In this document: positions 8,519 through 16,703 of the stretch, in pieces | Layout of the letters: every line of letters starts with the position of its first letter | Position numbering within the stretch: position 1 is the first letter of the stretch | NCBI RefSeq assembly: GCF_012932425.1 | Contig: NZ_JAAIII010000004.1 | Location: 248,001 to 312,000 of the forward strand | Direction of reading: 5' to 3' | Length of the DNA stretch: 64,000 nt | Source of the DNA: Bifidobacterium oedipodis | Lineage (GTDB): Bacteria > Actinomycetota > Actinomycetes > Actinomycetales > Bifidobacteriaceae | Translations under genes and position numbers: made by a program | Notes under the pieces: model-generated | The model's input: the letters and a program-made list of their open reading frames with translations, nothing else | What the model was told of the DNA's origin: nothing | Databases searched by the model: none

Positions 8519-9250
8519 ATGGTTTTGATTTCTATTGCAATCACTGATGATGTCGACGAGGATGCCGCCATCACGGAATCGATGGTGCGGCGATACTGCG
8601 ATGAACATCCCGCTGGGGATACCCGCATCATTCTTACCCGCTTCGCTGATGGTATGGCGTTGCTGCGCTTTTATGATGATGCGGAGCGCAAACCATTCGA
8701 CCTGATCTTCCTTGATGTGGAGATGCCCGGCATCGATGGTTTGGAGACCGCACGCCGCCTGCGGGAACTGGATACGCGCACGGTGATCGTGTTCACTACC
8801 AAAATGGCTCAGTACGCTACCATCGGTTACGATGTGGATGCTGTCGGCTATCTCGTCAAACCTCTGGAATATCCGGGATTCGCTCTGAAAATGCGCAAGG
8901 CGTTGAACATTATCGCCACACGTACAGGCACCACCATCGCCATCAAATCCGATGATCACATGCATTTCCTCGACTCGCATGAGATCCGCTACGTGGAGGT
9001 GACGGGGCACAACGTGCTTTACCACACCGATAAAGGCGTATGGAGGGATTGGGGGTCACTTAAGGCGACGGCCGAGCAATTGGGCGGGCACGATTTCGTG
9101 GCGTCGAGCCGGTATTGTTTGGTCAATCTCGCATGGGTGGACGCTTTCGAAGCGGATACGGTGATTGTGGACGGCGAGCGCCTTGCTGTGTCTCGCTCAC
9201 GCAAAAAGCCGTTGATGCAGGCGTTGAACGCTTATTACAGCCGCGCATAG
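8519..9250 (+). CDS. LytTR-family response regulator
   Basis: A 243-residue regulator. Residues 1-125 form a receiver domain with acidic residues near 10-14, phosphoacceptor Asp66 (LIFLDVEMPG) and the conserved Lys of the YLVKPLEYPG segment. Residues 140-240 form a LytTR DNA-binding domain (IRYVEVTGHNVLYHT; SSRYCLVNLAWVDAFEADTVIV). No ribosome binding site precedes the ATG, and a possible -10 box lies 7 bp upstream, so the mRNA may be leaderless. The kinase gene follows after 9 bp, forming a two-component pair. Such pairs often respond to peptides or cell-surface stress, but no peptide gene was seen here. Confidence 0.9.
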   Translation: MVLISIAITDDVDEDAAITESMVRRYCDEHPAGDTRIILTRFADGMALLRFYDDAERKPFDLIFLDVEMPGIDGLETARRLRELDTRTVIVFTTKMAQYATIGYDVDAVGYLVKPLEYPGFALKMRKALNIIATRTGTTIAIKSDDHMHFLDSHEIRYVEVTGHNVLYHTDKGVWRDWGSLKATAEQLGGHDFVASSRYCLVNLAWVDAFEADTVIVDGERLAVSRSRKKPLMQALNAYYSRA

Positions 9251-9259
9251 GCGGACATC

Positions 9260-10651
9260 ATGCTGCAACTAACGTATTTTCTACCTTTCCTGCTGGAGTT
9301 TGTCGCCGGTGTACTGTTATTTACTCGACGGCTCGACTGGCATCGCACCGAGCATGTCGCGATTGGCGCCCTTGTCACACTGGCCGTCGGTGTGGCGACG
9401 GGTGCTGTTCGTATGGCATGTCCTTTTCTGTGGACGATGCCGTCAACCGGTGGGCAGGCCACGTCTGTGCTGCGTCTTCTGGCGAGCACCTTGCTGTTCG
9501 CCTGTTATGCGGCACTGCTCGCAGTGTTGCTGCACTGGATTTGTTCCGTGTCGTGGATGGAGTCGCTGGTCATCGTCGCCGTGGGCTACTGCGCACAGCA
9601 TATTGCTTTCGCCTGCGTTTCGGCGTTGCGTTCCGTTGCGGGATTACGGTTGTATATCTACGATATGCGGTTGGTTCCGCTGCACGTGGTGGTGTTCGCC
9701 GTCATCTACTGGCTGATCTGGCTGCTGGTTGCTCACGATTTCACTGTGGATGGGGAGAAGATTCGCGATGCGAAAGCTCGTGTGCTGATGAGTCTTGGCG
9801 TACTGGCGCTGGTGATCGTGTTCAATCTGGTGGTGGAAGAGCTGGTCGACGGCGGCTGGTTGGAATTCGGCGGCCAAGTCATCTGCTACCTGTATGACCT
9901 AGTGTGCAGCATACTGGCTTTCGCTCTGTTGATCGCGGTATCGAACAACGACAGGCTGGCCAATGATTTGGCGGTGATTCAGCAGATCAACCGGCTCAAG
10001 GAGCAGCAGTATGAGATGAGCCGCGAGAACATCGAATTATTGAATACGAAGTTCCATGATGTACGTAAGAACCTTGCATCGCTGCGCAAAACTGCGCAGG
10101 AATTGCAACGGGCGCAGGCTGCCATGCCAGGCGACTCCCCCGCCGCTGATATTCCCACCGATGCGTTGGAAGAGATGGAACGTTCGATTCGCGTGTACGA
10201 TTCGATTTTCCGCACCGGCAACGACGCGTTGGATACGCTGTTGACGGAGAAAAGCTTGTATTGCACGCAGCATGACATCACGCTGACCGCCATGGCCGAT
10301 GGCGAACAGCTCGGGTTTATGGATCGCTCCGACGTCTACGCGCTGTTCGGCAACATCCTCGATAATGCGATCGAGGCGGTGGCATTATTGCCGAACGCGG
10401 CAGACCGTCAGATTACTTTCGACATACGCGCCAACGGACGCATGCTGCGTGTGAGCGAGGAGAACTATTATGCGGGCGATGCGCCGCGCATGGAGAACGG
10501 CCTGCCGCAGACTTCGAAGGCGGATCGGCGCTTCCATGGTTTCGGAATGCGTTCCATCGCCCGGCAGGTGGCGAAGTACCAAGGCCAGCTCAATATCGAT
10601 ACCGCCGACCAGGTCTTCTCCCTCAATATCCTCATTCCTATTCCGGCATAG
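9260..10651 (+). CDS. GHKL sensor histidine kinase (AgrC-like architecture)
   Basis: A 463-residue kinase. The first ~225 residues hold about six membrane helices with little extracellular sequence, as in AgrC/ComD-type sensors. A coiled segment (DLAVIQQINRLKEQQYEMSREN) leads to the phosphoacceptor motif KFHDVRKNL with His266, then a GHKL ATPase with N-box FGNILDNAIEA and a glycine-rich loop GFGMRSIARQVAKY. It is the partner of the LytTR regulator upstream (9 bp gap) and should phosphorylate it. The signal is unknown. Its stop is one base away from the stop of the convergent lipoprotein gene, so no terminator fits between them. Confidence 0.9.
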   Translation: MLQLTYFLPFLLEFVAGVLLFTRRLDWHRTEHVAIGALVTLAVGVATGAVRMACPFLWTMPSTGGQATSVLRLLASTLLFACYAALLAVLLHWICSVSWMESLVIVAVGYCAQHIAFACVSALRSVAGLRLYIYDMRLVPLHVVVFAVIYWLIWLLVAHDFTVDGEKIRDAKARVLMSLGVLALVIVFNLVVEELVDGGWLEFGGQVICYLYDLVCSILAFALLIAVSNNDRLANDLAVIQQINRLKEQQYEMSRENIELLNTKFHDVRKNLASLRKTAQELQRAQAAMPGDSPAADIPTDALEEMERSIRVYDSIFRTGNDALDTLLTEKSLYCTQHDITLTAMADGEQLGFMDRSDVYALFGNILDNAIEAVALLPNAADRQITFDIRANGRMLRVSEENYYAGDAPRMENGLPQTSKADRRFHGFGMRSIARQVAKYQGQLNIDTADQVFSLNILIPIPA

Positions 10652-10652
10652 C

Positions 10653-11231
10653 TTATTCCACGCCGATTTGGACGATTTTGTTGCCCCAGCCTTCGAGGAC
10701 GGGATTGTTGATGACGGCGTTGACGAAGTCGTCGGTCGGGTCGAATTCGCCGACTTTCGTGTATTCGCCGCTGACCTGCGCATCACGATAGAACAGAATG
10801 ATGCGGTTCGGATGGGAATAGTAGAGCTCTCCGGCATGTTCCTCGGTCACGGCCCCAGGATTGGAGGGAATCTCGTAGCGGCTGGGGATATCGTAGTACT
10901 GCATCACGTCGGAGTCTTCGAAATCGTCGTAATGGTAGATCGGCAGACGCCAGTCGGATTCGGCCACATACCCCGCAATGGCGGAGGCCGTGGCGTTGGA
11001 TTCCAGATTCAGCGCGAAGGGAGCCCCGTCGTCGCCGAAACGAACTTCAAGCACAGAGGGAATTTCACCGGAAGACGACGAGCGAGACGAATCCGCACTA
11101 GACGATGATGAACCGCTCGCAGCAGCGGTATTGTTCGACGACGAGGAACCGCCGCCGGCACAGCCCGCCAGTGTCAGGGACAGGGCAAGTGCGCAGCCAG
11201 CAGCGATGGTCATCCGCAGAGTGTTATTCAT
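10653..11231 (-). CDS. Lipoprotein with cyclophilin-like domain
   Basis: A 192-residue predicted lipoprotein. The signal ends in the lipobox LAGC with Cys24, a Ser-rich spacer runs to about 55, and residues 58-192 form a cyclophilin-like fold (VLEVRFGDDGAPFALNLESNATA to NRIILFYRDAQVSGEYTKVGEF). The same fold is fused to the MFS transporter at 3288-5006, so the window has two. AAAGGAG supports the ATG. It lies 80 bp downstream of the LysE gene on the same strand and could be the last gene of that operon, though a repeat in the gap suggests its own control. Function unknown; the family is named for its fold, not for proven isomerase activity. Confidence 0.8.
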   Translation of the reverse strand: MNNTLRMTIAAGCALALSLTLAGCAGGGSSSSNNTAAASGSSSSSADSSRSSSSGEIPSVLEVRFGDDGAPFALNLESNATASAIAGYVAESDWRLPIYHYDDFEDSDVMQYYDIPSRYEIPSNPGAVTEEHAGELYYSHPNRIILFYRDAQVSGEYTKVGEFDPTDDFVNAVINNPVLEGWGNKIVQIGVE

Positions 11232-11242
11232 GATGATGCTCC

Positions 11243-11284
11243 TTTGATATTGAATGGAAATGATTTGATATTGGATGAAAACGA
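11243..11284. repeat. Two tandem 21-bp repeats ahead of the lipoprotein gene
   Basis: Units at 11243-11263 and 11264-11284 match at 18 of 21 bases (both begin TTTGATATTG). They lie in the 80-bp gap just upstream of the lipoprotein ribosome site. The 21-bp period puts both on one DNA face, as for a regulator binding direct repeats. No protein can be assigned. Confidence 0.6.
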
Positions 11285-11311
11285 TTGTGTATTTGGTTCA
11301 GATCGACGTGT

Positions 11312-11974
11312 CTAATGGGTGAACAGTCCGATTGCCGCGACGATAAATACGCCGATACCAATTGCCGCCACCAGAACAGCGAAACAGCGTTCCAGCCGTC
11401 TTACTGTGCCTGGCGCGCATCGCCCACGTAGTTTGGCAACAGAGCCGGCCAGCGCCAGCCACCAGCACATCGTGCCGGCCAGGATGCCCGCCACTAAGGC
11501 GACGCCTCGCAACGGCCCAAGAGGCCCGGCGATGCCGAACAGGGAGAAGGCGAACAGGAATCCGAGTATGGCTGCGGGATTCGTGATGCCGACGGCCAGA
11601 GCCGAAAGAAATACGCCCAGATTGTTCGCATAGGGTGTGGCAACGTGAGATGCCGTAACATGGGGTGCCACAGCGGCGTCGTCATGCTGTTTGCGTAATG
11701 ATGCGATACCCATCGCAATCATCAGCAGGCCACCGACCACGCTGATGGGCGTCCGCCAATGCAGCAACGGTTCGGAGATAAACGTCAGCCCGAATGCGCC
11801 GACGGCGGCATACGCGCAGTCCGCCACGGACGAGCCGACGCCGGTCAGTAGACCAGTGAGGAAGCCGTGGCTTAATGTGCGTTGCAGCACGAGTGCGCCC
11901 ACTGAGCCGACTGGCACTCCGAACAGGAGGCCGATGGTCAGACCGCACAATGCCATGGTGCAAAACTCACTCAT
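11312..11974 (-). CDS. LysE/RhtB-family exporter
   Basis: A 220-residue membrane protein with about six helices. The start GLTIGLLFGVPVGSVGALVLQRTLSHGFLTGLLTGVGSSVADCAYAAVGAFG is typical of LysE translocators (N-terminal gating Pro, then the G-hinge and ADxxY region). FLSALAVGITNPAAILGF is the second-half counterpart (TNPKA-type motif). The family exports amino acids or small metabolites. Its ATG lies 8 bp inside the end of the permease gene, so it belongs to the operon starting at 17828. That an ABC exporter and a LysE exporter share one operon suggests efflux of a small amino acid-like compound; the compound is unknown. Confidence 0.85.
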   Translation of the reverse strand: MSEFCTMALCGLTIGLLFGVPVGSVGALVLQRTLSHGFLTGLLTGVGSSVADCAYAAVGAFGLTFISEPLLHWRTPISVVGGLLMIAMGIASLRKQHDDAAVAPHVTASHVATPYANNLGVFLSALAVGITNPAAILGFLFAFSLFGIAGPLGPLRGVALVAGILAGTMCWWLALAGSVAKLRGRCAPGTVRRLERCFAVLVAAIGIGVFIVAAIGLFTH

Positions 11975-14390
11975 CTCCGGCTAACTCCCGCGGCAAACCA
12001 ACACGTCGAATCGATCCGGAGACCAGATAGGCAAACACAGCTGCCAAGGCGACGGCAAGCAATCCCGGCAACGGCACACGCCACCATGCGGGATGGGAGG
12101 CGAAATCGCTGACGCCGTACAATCGCAGCAGTGAGCCGGTCAGTGGATCGGTGGCAAAAACCGCTACGACTGTGCCAATAGCCGCGCCGAGAGCCGCTAC
12201 CAAGGCGAAACGGATGGAGAAGGAGGCACGCAACCGTCGTGCGGACAAGCCGATCAGGCGGCAGACGACAAGATCGTGGCGTTCACGTATCAGGATCTTC
12301 GAGCCGGACAGCGCCACGGCAACGAACATAACCAGCGTCACAACCGCGATCATTGCCACGACCAGCATGCGCATCGCGGCGACGATGCCATACAGGCCAG
12401 GCCATGCGTTCTCATGCACGTAAGCGTTGCCTCCGAACGTGTCCTGCAACGAGCGCAACACCTCCTGTTTGGTGCCTTCATCCGTGAGGAAGAAGTGGTG
12501 GCACCACATCTGCGGGTTGTCCCGGCCGATGCGCGCATAGCCTTCGGCACTCAGTCCCACGTTCAGTCCCATGTCGTTGGCGCACTGATAGATGCCGACG
12601 ACCGTATACTGCGCACTGCCTTGATCGGAGCTCAATGTCACGGTGTCACCAAGCCCTACGCCGAGATCACGGCTGACGAATTCGGTGATCACCGCCTGAT
12701 CGGCAGCCTGACTGGTCGTGCCTTCAAGTATGTGGAAACGTTCCGGCTCAGTGATCACGTTGGCGGTCATATCGGTGCCGTTCAGTGCCACGCCCGGCAT
12801 CGCGAGCTCGTATTCGTCGCTCACACCCGTGTGCGATTCGATGATTGCCCGCGCTTGATCCACGGTGCAGTCGCCGATGCATTGCACGCCGATATCCATG
12901 TCCGCCGGATTGAACGCGTCCATCAGGCCACGTCCATCGGAGCCCAGCCAGGCGTCCACACGCACCACCATCGACGACAGCAGTACGATCAGCGCCACCA
13001 CCATGCATGCGCCCGCATACCAACGGCGACCGTCGTGCAGTTGGCGAACGGCCATGGACCAACCGAGCGCATGCGCCCGCAATGACGGACGCCGGGAAGT
13101 ACTGCCGAGTCGCTTGGATTGGGATTGGGATGAGGCCGGACCAGCAAACGCATCCGACATCATCGACCCCTGAATGGCATGCAAGGGTGTGATGCACGCC
13201 AAACGTCTCGTCTTAACAAGGATGAATGCTGCGAACGTCACGATGATGACGCCCGCGCACGCTAGGTATCGTCCAATCGGGAAGGTAGACGGCACCAGCA
13301 ATCCTGTAGAGTCTACCGTTGTACGCGTCGCAAGTCGTACAGTCCACAATGAGACCATTGCACCGACGATTACACCAAGCACAATACCGAGCATGTGCTG
13401 GATAATCAGCAGGATGCGCAGCATGCCGGTGGTGCAACCCAATGCCTTGTATATGCCGAGCACATGCGCGTCCTGCTCGATGTCAGCGTTGATGGAGGCA
13501 CCAAGCACCACTCCGGCAACCGCGATCAACACCACCACGAAGGCGAGCAGCATGCCGACATAGGCGTTAAGTGCGGTGAGGGTGAATCCGGCGATCGCAT
13601 CCACGGTATGCACGGATTGAACAACCTGCCGCAAACCGTCCACCTCGTTGATGCGTGTATTCAACGCCGAGGCGTCTAGACCCGCGGCGGGGTTCGCGCT
13701 GATGTGCAGCATCGCGCCGGTGCGGCCAAGTGCGTCGATGCCGGCATGCTCAATGCGTTCAGAAATCCGTTGCATGTCGCTGGCGGAAATAAGAAATCCT
13801 TTCATACCGATCATCGACGAACCCATGAACGGATCCTCAATGTATCCGGCCACGGTGAATTCCTCCGCCGCCCCGCCGCGCACAATCTGGAAAGCGATGG
13901 TGTCACCGATGCGCACATCGAACATCGAACGCATGGCAGGCGAGACCAGCACCTGACCAGTCTTGAGGTTCCGAGGCCCGCTCTCGTAGCCGTTGACAGC
14001 GTCGTTGAGCAGTCGGTAATCGTAATGATCGGGATCGTAGACGATCAACTGCCCTTCGCTGTCGGAGTGTTCGCCGTTGACCTCATAATCGGAGTACACC
14101 AAAGTCTGCACACCGACCCGTTCGATCTCGTTCAGCGCTTCCAATGCGTCAGTCACCGGCGTGGGGTCGCCGCTAGGCAGATTCGATGCCCATACGGTGA
14201 TGTCGCCGTATCCCAATCGCTGCAGTTCATGCCGTTCGTAAGCGTTGGCATTGGCCTGCAATGACAGGATGGTGGCGAGCGCAGCCGAGGCGACAATCAT
14301 CAACGTCAATAAGCCTGCCAGCGAGCCTTTGTGTCGACGAAGTGCGGATTGCAGCGCGACAATCAGCGCACGTGGTGAAAACGATGCCAT
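11967..14390 (-). CDS. FtsX-like ABC transporter permease (MacB type)
   Basis: An 807-residue permease. It starts with a short cytoplasmic segment and one helix (LAGLLTLMIVASAALATILSL), then a large extracellular domain, three helices near 320-420 (MLLAFVVVLIAVAGVVLGA), a second helix-ectodomain unit, and a final helix cluster (LVVAMIAVVTLVMFVAVALSGSK; ALGAAIGTVVAVFATDP). This doubled FtsX layout is common in Gram-positive exporters of peptides, lipoproteins or lipids. The start at 14390 follows the upstream ATPase stop by 7 bp and opens the protein just before the first helix. It overlaps lysE by 8 bp. Substrate unknown. Confidence 0.9.
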   Translation of the reverse strand: MASFSPRALIVALQSALRRHKGSLAGLLTLMIVASAALATILSLQANANAYERHELQRLGYGDITVWASNLPSGDPTPVTDALEALNEIERVGVQTLVYSDYEVNGEHSDSEGQLIVYDPDHYDYRLLNDAVNGYESGPRNLKTGQVLVSPAMRSMFDVRIGDTIAFQIVRGGAAEEFTVAGYIEDPFMGSSMIGMKGFLISASDMQRISERIEHAGIDALGRTGAMLHISANPAAGLDASALNTRINEVDGLRQVVQSVHTVDAIAGFTLTALNAYVGMLLAFVVVLIAVAGVVLGASINADIEQDAHVLGIYKALGCTTGMLRILLIIQHMLGIVLGVIVGAMVSLWTVRLATRTTVDSTGLLVPSTFPIGRYLACAGVIIVTFAAFILVKTRRLACITPLHAIQGSMMSDAFAGPASSQSQSKRLGSTSRRPSLRAHALGWSMAVRQLHDGRRWYAGACMVVALIVLLSSMVVRVDAWLGSDGRGLMDAFNPADMDIGVQCIGDCTVDQARAIIESHTGVSDEYELAMPGVALNGTDMTANVITEPERFHILEGTTSQAADQAVITEFVSRDLGVGLGDTVTLSSDQGSAQYTVVGIYQCANDMGLNVGLSAEGYARIGRDNPQMWCHHFFLTDEGTKQEVLRSLQDTFGGNAYVHENAWPGLYGIVAAMRMLVVAMIAVVTLVMFVAVALSGSKILIRERHDLVVCRLIGLSARRLRASFSIRFALVAALGAAIGTVVAVFATDPLTGSLLRLYGVSDFASHPAWWRVPLPGLLAVALAAVFAYLVSGSIRRVGLPRELAGDE

Positions 14391-14397
14391 ATTTGCC

Positions 14398-15228
14398 TCA
14401 CCATCCCATGTCCGACAGCCAGGCGGTGAGCGAGATTTCACGCGCTTTGGCGTCGTCCGGCCGGTATACGCCCAGCGGGAACTCTCCGAGCAGTTCGCCA
14501 TCACGCACATACAGCACGCGGTTGGAGCGGATGGCCGCACGCACATCATGGGTAACCATAAGGATGCTTTGCCCGTTGCGATTCAGTTCGCTCAGCAGAT
14601 CAAGTACGTCGTCACTGTTGCGTCGGTTGAGCGCGCCGGTCGGCTCGTCCGCGAATAGCATGCCGGGATGGTTGATGACGGCACGGGCGATGGCGGCGCG
14701 TTGTGCCTCGCCGCCGGAAACCTCAGACGGCAGACGATGGGCGGCGTGAGCAACATGCATGCGTTCCAGCAGACGTTCAGCCTCGGTGCGCACTTCGCCG
14801 CCATCGCGGTCTGCCGCGACATAACCGGCGAGGCATACGTTCTCCAACAGGGTGAGGTTGCCGATGAGATTCGGCTGTTGGAACACGAATCCGAATTCCT
14901 TGGCGCGCAGTTGCGCCATCCGCCGCTCCCCCAACGTATCGATGCGCGCACCTTGGTAATACACTTCACCGCTTGTGGGCTGATCCATACCGCTGAGCAC
15001 ATACAGCAGCGTGGATTTGCCTGCGCCTGAAGCACCCATGATGACGGTGAAATCGCCGGCATGAACGTCGATATCAATGTCATGAAGCACGATGCCGGTC
15101 TGTTCTGTGCTTTGCCGGTATTGCTTGTTAAGCGCACGCCCCTGCAGCACTACGTTGTCTGTGTGCTGGGTTGGTTCGTTGGCCGGCTGTTGATGCGTCA
15201 CAAGGTTGTTGACGGCTGATTCGTTCAT
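14398..15228 (-). CDS. ABC transporter ATPase (MacB/LolD type)
   Basis: A 276-residue ATPase with Walker A GASGAGKST, Q-loop FVFQQPNLIGNLTLLENV, signature VSGGEAQR, Walker B MLFADEPTGALNR and H-loop MVTHD. The Q-loop wording and the NRRNSDDVLDLL segment match the MacB/LolD subfamily that works with FtsX-like permeases, and such a permease is encoded 7 bp downstream. The first 28 residues are extra, polar and probably disordered. The PaaK-like gene ends 18 bp upstream, so all are one transcript. It energises export of whatever the operon makes or handles. Confidence 0.92.
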   Translation of the reverse strand: MNESAVNNLVTHQQPANEPTQHTDNVVLQGRALNKQYRQSTEQTGIVLHDIDIDVHAGDFTVIMGASGAGKSTLLYVLSGMDQPTSGEVYYQGARIDTLGERRMAQLRAKEFGFVFQQPNLIGNLTLLENVCLAGYVAADRDGGEVRTEAERLLERMHVAHAAHRLPSEVSGGEAQRAAIARAVINHPGMLFADEPTGALNRRNSDDVLDLLSELNRNGQSILMVTHDVRAAIRSNRVLYVRDGELLGEFPLGVYRPDDAKAREISLTAWLSDMGW

Positions 15229-15246
15229 AGTACGTGTTTCCTCTGG

Positions 15247-16674
15247 TCAGACGGCTTTTCCCATGGTCGATGCGTCACAATGGCAGGTGACGACCAATCG
15301 TTTCTTGCCGGTACGTGGATCGGGCATGATGTGATCCACAAAAATGATGTCGAAGGCGATGTGGTCGAGACGTTTGCTGTGCAAAATCTGCCGCATCTGC
15401 TCGTCCACTTGAGTGCGGATATTGTTCTCATCGGCTTGTGCGCGACGCTCGGCGACCATCGTGAAAGCCTTGTCACCGGTTTTGGCGAACTGATAGTCCA
15501 GCAGTCCTTCCACGCAGAAGCCTTCGATAGCCAGTGGATGCAGGAATTCTCGACCGCCGCGCCCGTCATCGAACCACAACATATCTTCGTTGCGACTGAG
15601 CAACACATGAGACCGAGTAAAGGGATATTGTCGATTCGTTAGGCTGGGATCCGCCAAGGAAACACCATCGAATCGTGCCGCGGCACGTTCGCTATCGATC
15701 AGTTGGAGACGATCGGAAATACGATAGCGAATTAACGGTTGGGTGTAATTGGTGAGCGATGTGAGATACATCTGCCCATCGTCCACTTCGATGAGGTTCA
15801 TATCGTCAAACAACACCATGCCATCCGTCGGGTCGCTTTCCACGCCGAGCGCCAGGGATTCGCTGGCACCGTAGAAATTAATTACTGCACAGCCAAATGT
15901 ATTGGTAATCTGGGCGCGCAGGCCAGGATCCATCGGTTCGCCACAAGAGATGATCCGCTCAGGGCTGATGTGGATGTGGCCTTCATCAACCATTCTCATC
16001 AGTATTTTGATTGCCGACGGATAGCCGATAATCACCGTGGGCTTGAACACATTGATATGCACAATCCACTGTTCCAACGGCATATTGATATCAAGCGATA
16101 TCTGTTCCAGTCCTAGGTCGCTGACGCCATCGCCTACGGCCATCACTCCGCCGTAGCGGCCATCGGTGGCGGCAATAAAGGCGACGCGTGGACGCCTGAA
16201 TAGGAAACGCACCACCCATGGCAAACTTCTGTTCCATAAAGCGCCGCGGGTGATGGCGGCAAGCATACGATTCCATGCACAATCGTCATATACGAAGTAT
16301 CCAGGTTTGCCGGTGCTGCCTGAAGAATGCACCACATGATAGCGCCCCAGGTAGGTGGATGCGGGATCGGATTCATCGGCATCAAAGGCACGTAGATCAT
16401 CCAATTTCAATGCGGGATCGGTGACCAACGTGTCGAAATGCTGCATCAGTTCCTGCTTGTCGATGGTGGGCAAACGGTGCAGTTCAATGGTGGCAAGATC
16501 GGCGCGACTGATGCCGGCGGCGGCGAAACGCTCGCGGTAATACGGCGAATGATCCCACGCATGGTTGAGCAAGCGCCGCAGCATACGATCTTGTAAGCGA
16601 CTCATGTGCTGGCGTGAATACCGAGTGCGGGCGTGGGCGGCAATGAATCTGCCGGCTAGAGCGAGACTGGGCAT
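15247..16674 (-). CDS. PaaK-like adenylate-forming enzyme
   Basis: A 475-residue member of the phenylacetate-CoA ligase/coenzyme F390 synthetase-like branch of the ANL superfamily. The N-terminal region LLNHAWDHSPYYRERFAAAGI matches the PaaK-type opening, the phosphate loop is HSSGSTGKPGYF, the adenine motif is FYGASESL, and PLIRYRISDRLQLID is the A7-like motif with the ribose-binding Asp. Such enzymes activate a carboxylic acid as an acyl-adenylate and pass it to CoA or another acceptor. The ATG at 16674 has GAAAGGA upstream. It sits 29 bp after an amide-hydrolase lipoprotein gene and before exporter genes. The acid is unknown. Confidence 0.8.
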   Translation of the reverse strand: MPSLALAGRFIAAHARTRYSRQHMSRLQDRMLRRLLNHAWDHSPYYRERFAAAGISRADLATIELHRLPTIDKQELMQHFDTLVTDPALKLDDLRAFDADESDPASTYLGRYHVVHSSGSTGKPGYFVYDDCAWNRMLAAITRGALWNRSLPWVVRFLFRRPRVAFIAATDGRYGGVMAVGDGVSDLGLEQISLDINMPLEQWIVHINVFKPTVIIGYPSAIKILMRMVDEGHIHISPERIISCGEPMDPGLRAQITNTFGCAVINFYGASESLALGVESDPTDGMVLFDDMNLIEVDDGQMYLTSLTNYTQPLIRYRISDRLQLIDSERAAARFDGVSLADPSLTNRQYPFTRSHVLLSRNEDMLWFDDGRGGREFLHPLAIEGFCVEGLLDYQFAKTGDKAFTMVAERRAQADENNIRTQVDEQMRQILHSKRLDHIAFDIIFVDHIMPDPRTGKKRLVVTCHCDASTMGKAV

Positions 16675-16703
16675 AATGGTAAATCCTTTCTGAAAACAAT
16701 CAG

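Noticed and set aside
8519..10651. An agr-like quorum-sensing system
   Set aside because: The kinase and LytTR regulator fit, but no AgrB-like peptidase or AgrD-like peptide gene was found on either side.
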